Assembly: GCF_934230905.1 (NCBI RefSeq)
Contig: NZ_CAKQFJ010000036.1
Coordinates: forward strand, 1 to 16,720
Origin: an uncultured Veillonella sp.
Lineage (GTDB): Bacteria; Bacillota; Negativicutes; Veillonellales; Veillonellaceae
DNA length: 16,720 bases
Direction of reading: 5' to 3'
Shown: one piece after another, positions 14,376 to 16,720 of the stretch
How the letters are laid out: every line of letters starts with the position of its first letter
Position numbering within the stretch: the first letter of the stretch is position 1
The notes under the pieces: model-generated
The model's database searches: none
What the model was told of the DNA's origin: nothing
What the model saw: only the letters and a program-made list of their open reading frames with translations
Made by a program: the position numbers and the translations under genes

Positions 14376-14408
14376 TAAAGCATAAATTTAATAATAATTT
14401 ATGCTTTA
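14376..14408. promoter_or_regulatory. Perfect 13-bp palindrome between the divergent genes
   Basis: TAAAGCATAAATT (14376-14388) and its exact reverse complement (14396-14408) flank a 7-nt TAATAAT spacer. The right arm runs into the tpsB -35 hexamer. Nothing is transcribed toward it from either side, so a terminator makes little sense; an operator controlling tpsB, perhaps also the divergent gene, is more likely. Confidence 0.55.
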
Positions 14409-14434
14409 CAAAAAAACTTTAATTATGTTATTCT
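14405..14434 (+). promoter_or_regulatory. tpsB promoter
   Basis: TTTACA (14405-14410), 18-nt spacer, TATTCT (14429-14434) with a TG extension at 14426-14427. Start of transcription expected near 14441, giving a leader of about 60 nt. Confidence 0.5.
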
Positions 14435-14446
14435 GTTGATAGAAAA

Positions 14447-14467
14447 AATTATGATTTAATCATGATT
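14447..14467 (+). promoter_or_regulatory. Palindrome at the start of the tpsB leader
   Basis: AATTATGAT (14447-14455) pairs with ATCATGATT (14459-14467), one G-U, loop TTA. As DNA, ATGATTTAATCAT (14451-14463) is a perfect palindrome about one central base. It could be a second operator or a 5' hairpin stabilising the tps mRNA. Confidence 0.4.
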
Positions 14468-14500
14468 GGTGTTGTTAGAGTATGTATTTAGGAGAGTTTT

Positions 14501-16198
14501 GTGAAGATAAAACGCTTAGTTCTTCTTAGTTTAGGTGTATTGGGGACATCTATGTCTTTTGGGGCATATGCAGTGAATCCGATTATGCCTATGGCTCAGC
14601 AAGAACAATTACAACAAGACCGTGAAATTCAACAGGAACGGAACCTTCGCTTAGATGCTGAGCGCGTAGGAACTGTTGTCAGTGAACCGGCACCTATAGA
14701 CGTACCTTCAAATCAGAATGGTGCATCTTTTTTTATTCATCATATTCAGTTAGATGGTGTACCTAAGGAATTTGCTTTCTTACATAAGCTTGCACGTAAA
14801 AATGAAGAAAGAACAGTAACAGTAGCAGATGTTACTAATATACGTAATTCCCTTCAACGTAAGTTGCTAGATAGAGGTTTCGTTACCTCACAAGTATATA
14901 TTCCAGAACAAAATGTAAATGCTGGGACTTTACAATTTATGGTTATGCCTGGACGTGTGGAAGATATTCGATATAGTGATTCTTCGGCTCATGGTCCTTG
15001 GCGCACTGCATTTTCTGTGCGTCCAGGAGATATCCTTAATATCCGAGATGTAGAACAAGGCTTGGAGCAGATGAAACGTGTATCATCTCAATCGGTAACA
15101 ATGAAGTTACTTCCAGGTACATCTGTTGGTACTTCTATTATTGAACTATCGATTAAACAAGATAAACCAGTACATGGATCAATTAGTTTCGATAATAGTG
15201 GTCTAGAGTCTACAGGGGTATATCAAGGTAGTTTTACATCATCTTTTGACCAAGTTTTTAGAGCTAATGATACCTTTACTATGTCGCTGTCAGGTGACCT
15301 TAGCGGTTCGGGCAGTATAAAAGGAACTCGTGCAGCTAGTCTTAATTATGTAATACCTCATGGGAAAGATACGTTTAGTTTAGGCTTTTCTAAATCAAGA
15401 TATCATCAAACTATTCAATCTAATCCTTATGATTTCACATACAGTGGTAAGTCCACTACTATGAAGGTGAAATGGAATCATGTTTGGTCGCGTACACAAC
15501 GCGAAAAACGTGCATTTGATATTTCTATTAGCACACGTCACAATCATCGCTTTATTAATGATATGGAACTGCCTGTGCAAGCATTACGTACTACATCAAT
15601 GGAGGTTGGTATTTCTAACCGTACATATATTGGGAATGCTACGCTGTACTCTCGTTTAGGATTTCAATGGGGGATAGGTGCACTTGGCGCACAACCTGAA
15701 CATAAAGCCTCTGTTGCCATGGGAGGGCCTACATCTAGATATCATATGTGGCTTGTAGATGTAGATTATCGCAAACCATTTATTATGGGCCATCGACCGG
15801 CATCCTTCACATCTTCATTCCATGGACAGTGGGTGCAAGGGGGAAAAAGAGTATATAGTGTAGATACTATCAATATTGGTAATCGATATAGTATTTATGG
15901 CTTTGATGGTGAATATACACTTATGGGCGATAGTGGCTGGTATATACGCAATGAAGTATCCTCAGTTATTCCGCGGCTAAATACGGAACTATATCTTGGC
16001 CTTGATGTAGGGGCTGTATACGGTAAAAGTACAGAATCGTTAGTGGGAAAAAGTATTGCTGGTACAGCATTAGGTATACGTGGTAACTATGCATCAGGGC
16101 TCATGGTCGATGCATTTGTGAGTACCCCTTTATATAAACCGCAAGGCTATCATACGAAAAAGTTTTATAGCGGATTTACTATAGGGTACAGATTCTAA
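14501..16198 (+). CDS. TpsB outer-membrane transporter of a two-partner secretion system (FhaC/ShlB/HecB family)
   Basis: Omp85-superfamily barrel that exports the TpsA protein encoded next. 565 residues, the family's usual size. Order: signal peptide with cleavage after AYA (residue 24); a Gln/Glu-rich helix about 31-56, like the plug helix of FhaC; POTRA 1 about 75-155 (FFIHHIQLDGV, LLDRGFVTSQVYIPEQ, GTLQFMVMPGRVEDI); POTRA 2 about 156-224; barrel about 225-565, ending in the aromatic residue F565 (FTIGYRF) typical of outer-membrane barrels. The L6-loop region reads YSIYGFDGEYTLMGDSGWYIRNEV: the usual VRGF tetrad is IYGF, with Y466 in place of arginine. The LDVG aspartate (D502) is kept. 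GTG start with AGGAGAG (14490-14496). tpsA begins 75 nt downstream. Confidence 0.93.
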   Translation: MKIKRLVLLSLGVLGTSMSFGAYAVNPIMPMAQQEQLQQDREIQQERNLRLDAERVGTVVSEPAPIDVPSNQNGASFFIHHIQLDGVPKEFAFLHKLARKNEERTVTVADVTNIRNSLQRKLLDRGFVTSQVYIPEQNVNAGTLQFMVMPGRVEDIRYSDSSAHGPWRTAFSVRPGDILNIRDVEQGLEQMKRVSSQSVTMKLLPGTSVGTSIIELSIKQDKPVHGSISFDNSGLESTGVYQGSFTSSFDQVFRANDTFTMSLSGDLSGSGSIKGTRAASLNYVIPHGKDTFSLGFSKSRYHQTIQSNPYDFTYSGKSTTMKVKWNHVWSRTQREKRAFDISISTRHNHRFINDMELPVQALRTTSMEVGISNRTYIGNATLYSRLGFQWGIGALGAQPEHKASVAMGGPTSRYHMWLVDVDYRKPFIMGHRPASFTSSFHGQWVQGGKRVYSVDTINIGNRYSIYGFDGEYTLMGDSGWYIRNEVSSVIPRLNTELYLGLDVGAVYGKSTESLVGKSIAGTALGIRGNYASGLMVDAFVSTPLYKPQGYHTKKFYSGFTIGYRF

Positions 16199-16221
16199 TC
16201 TCAATATAATTATGACTGTAT

Positions 16222-16251
16222 ATGTGTTGAACTAGCATGTGTTGAGCTAGT
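16222..16251 (+). repeat. Tandem 15-bp repeat and hairpin between tpsB and tpsA
   Basis: ATGTGTTGAACTAGC (16222-16236) is followed directly by ATGTGTTGAGCTAGT (16237-16251), 13 of 15 identical. ACTAGC (16231-16236) and GCTAGT (16246-16251) also form a 6-bp hairpin with a 9-nt loop. No T-run, so not a terminator; it could tune mRNA stability or the relative level of tpsA. Confidence 0.55.
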
Positions 16252-16273
16252 ATTTATATAATTGGAGAGTTGT

Positions 16274-16720
16274 ATGTGTAAAACAAATCAAGAACGACGT
16301 ACGCTGGGACGAAAGATATTGTCTTGGCTCACTTTTGGCGTATTTGTCGCCACTCAATCGATGGTGTTGGCAGCTCCTATTATGCCTGATAATAATGCTG
16401 CTATTACTGAACGGCCATTAGTTCAGGAAACAGCTAATCACATTCCAGTGGTTAATATTACGGCACCTACTAATAGTGGCGTCTCTATGAATAAATATGA
16501 CCAATTTAATGTTGAAAAACAGGGTGCTATTCTAAATAACTCATATGTAACGAGTAAAACAGAACTTGCTGGTTATGTGCAAGGTAATAGTAACATGGTG
16601 AATGGTACTGCAAAGGTCATCGTAAACCAAATTACATCAGATGCACCAACATCTATGAGTGGCTATTTAGAAGTGGCGGGGCAAAAAGCCTCCGTTGTGG
16701 TTGCTAACCCTAACGGCATT
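16274..16720 (+). CDS. TpsA exoprotein, N-terminal part (filamentous haemagglutinin-like), runs off the window
   Basis: The first 149 codons of a large secreted protein exported by the upstream TpsB. A long signal peptide: charged MCKTNQERRTLGRK, then a hydrophobic stretch ending at VLA-A near residue 33. From about residue 65 comes the TPS (haemagglutination activity) domain: SMNKYDQFNVEKQGAILNNS, AGYVQGNSNM, TAKVIVNQIT, SGYLEVAGQKASVVVANPNGI. The NPNG motif with the preceding VEKQG-ILNNS type run is the secretion signal recognised by the TpsB POTRA domains. ATG 16274 has TGGAGAG (16263-16269). The frame has no stop before 16720. Whether it is an adhesin, a haemolysin or a contact-dependent toxin depends on the part not seen. 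Confidence 0.93.
   Translation, partial: MCKTNQERRTLGRKILSWLTFGVFVATQSMVLAAPIMPDNNAAITERPLVQETANHIPVVNITAPTNSGVSMNKYDQFNVEKQGAILNNSYVTSKTELAGYVQGNSNMVNGTAKVIVNQITSDAPTSMSGYLEVAGQKASVVVANPNGI

Noticed and set aside
1..16720. Looked for CRISPR arrays, tRNA or rRNA genes, transposase genes and phage or toxin-antitoxin genes.
   Set aside because: None seen; the only mobile-like feature is the non-coding inverted-end element at 9789-9999.

Overview
The window looks like chromosome of a Veillonella-type bacterium (Negativicutes, a Firmicutes class with an outer membrane). This is recognition plus inference, not a search result. Most genes have Gram-positive-style GGAG-rich ribosome sites and AT-rich spacers, yet the right end carries an outer-membrane TpsB barrel and the start of its TpsA exoprotein, which need an outer membrane.

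Left, 70-7739, all on the + strand: a compact histidine biosynthesis operon, hisZG-hisD-hisB-hisA-hisF-hisI-hisE-hisC-hisH. It covers every step except histidinol-phosphate phosphatase, which is not here. Two things stand out. The regulatory subunit HisZ and the short catalytic subunit HisG are one polypeptide, and hisH, the glutaminase partner of HisF, sits last after hisC. Several true starts lie inside longer reading frames and were chosen by ribosome-site spacing (hisZG 70, hisB 3089, hisA 3745, hisC 5983).

Middle, 7740-9768: a CstA-family transporter (probably pyruvate or peptides) with a good sigma-A-type promoter. Its leader of about 100 nt can fold its ribosome site into a 14-bp hairpin, and an upstream segment can compete for the same strand. 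This is the best candidate for an undescribed RNA switch. Behind it lies a 211-bp element bounded by perfect 15-bp inverted repeats and holding two long hairpins, which also separate cstA from the convergent next gene.

10079-11370: an AT-rich divergent pair, an amidohydrolase-2 family enzyme (-) and an HxlR-family regulator (+), probably a transferred module. 11371-13481: a gene-free AT-rich stretch, then a promoter with dyads, a leader hairpin, and amtB with a PII gene (ammonium uptake and its nitrogen-status regulator), closed by a bidirectional terminator.

Right, 13531-16720: a secreted copper-amine-oxidase-N-like protein (-), a divergent regulatory region with two palindromes, then tpsB and the first 149 codons of tpsA, a two-partner secretion system whose exoprotein runs off the window.
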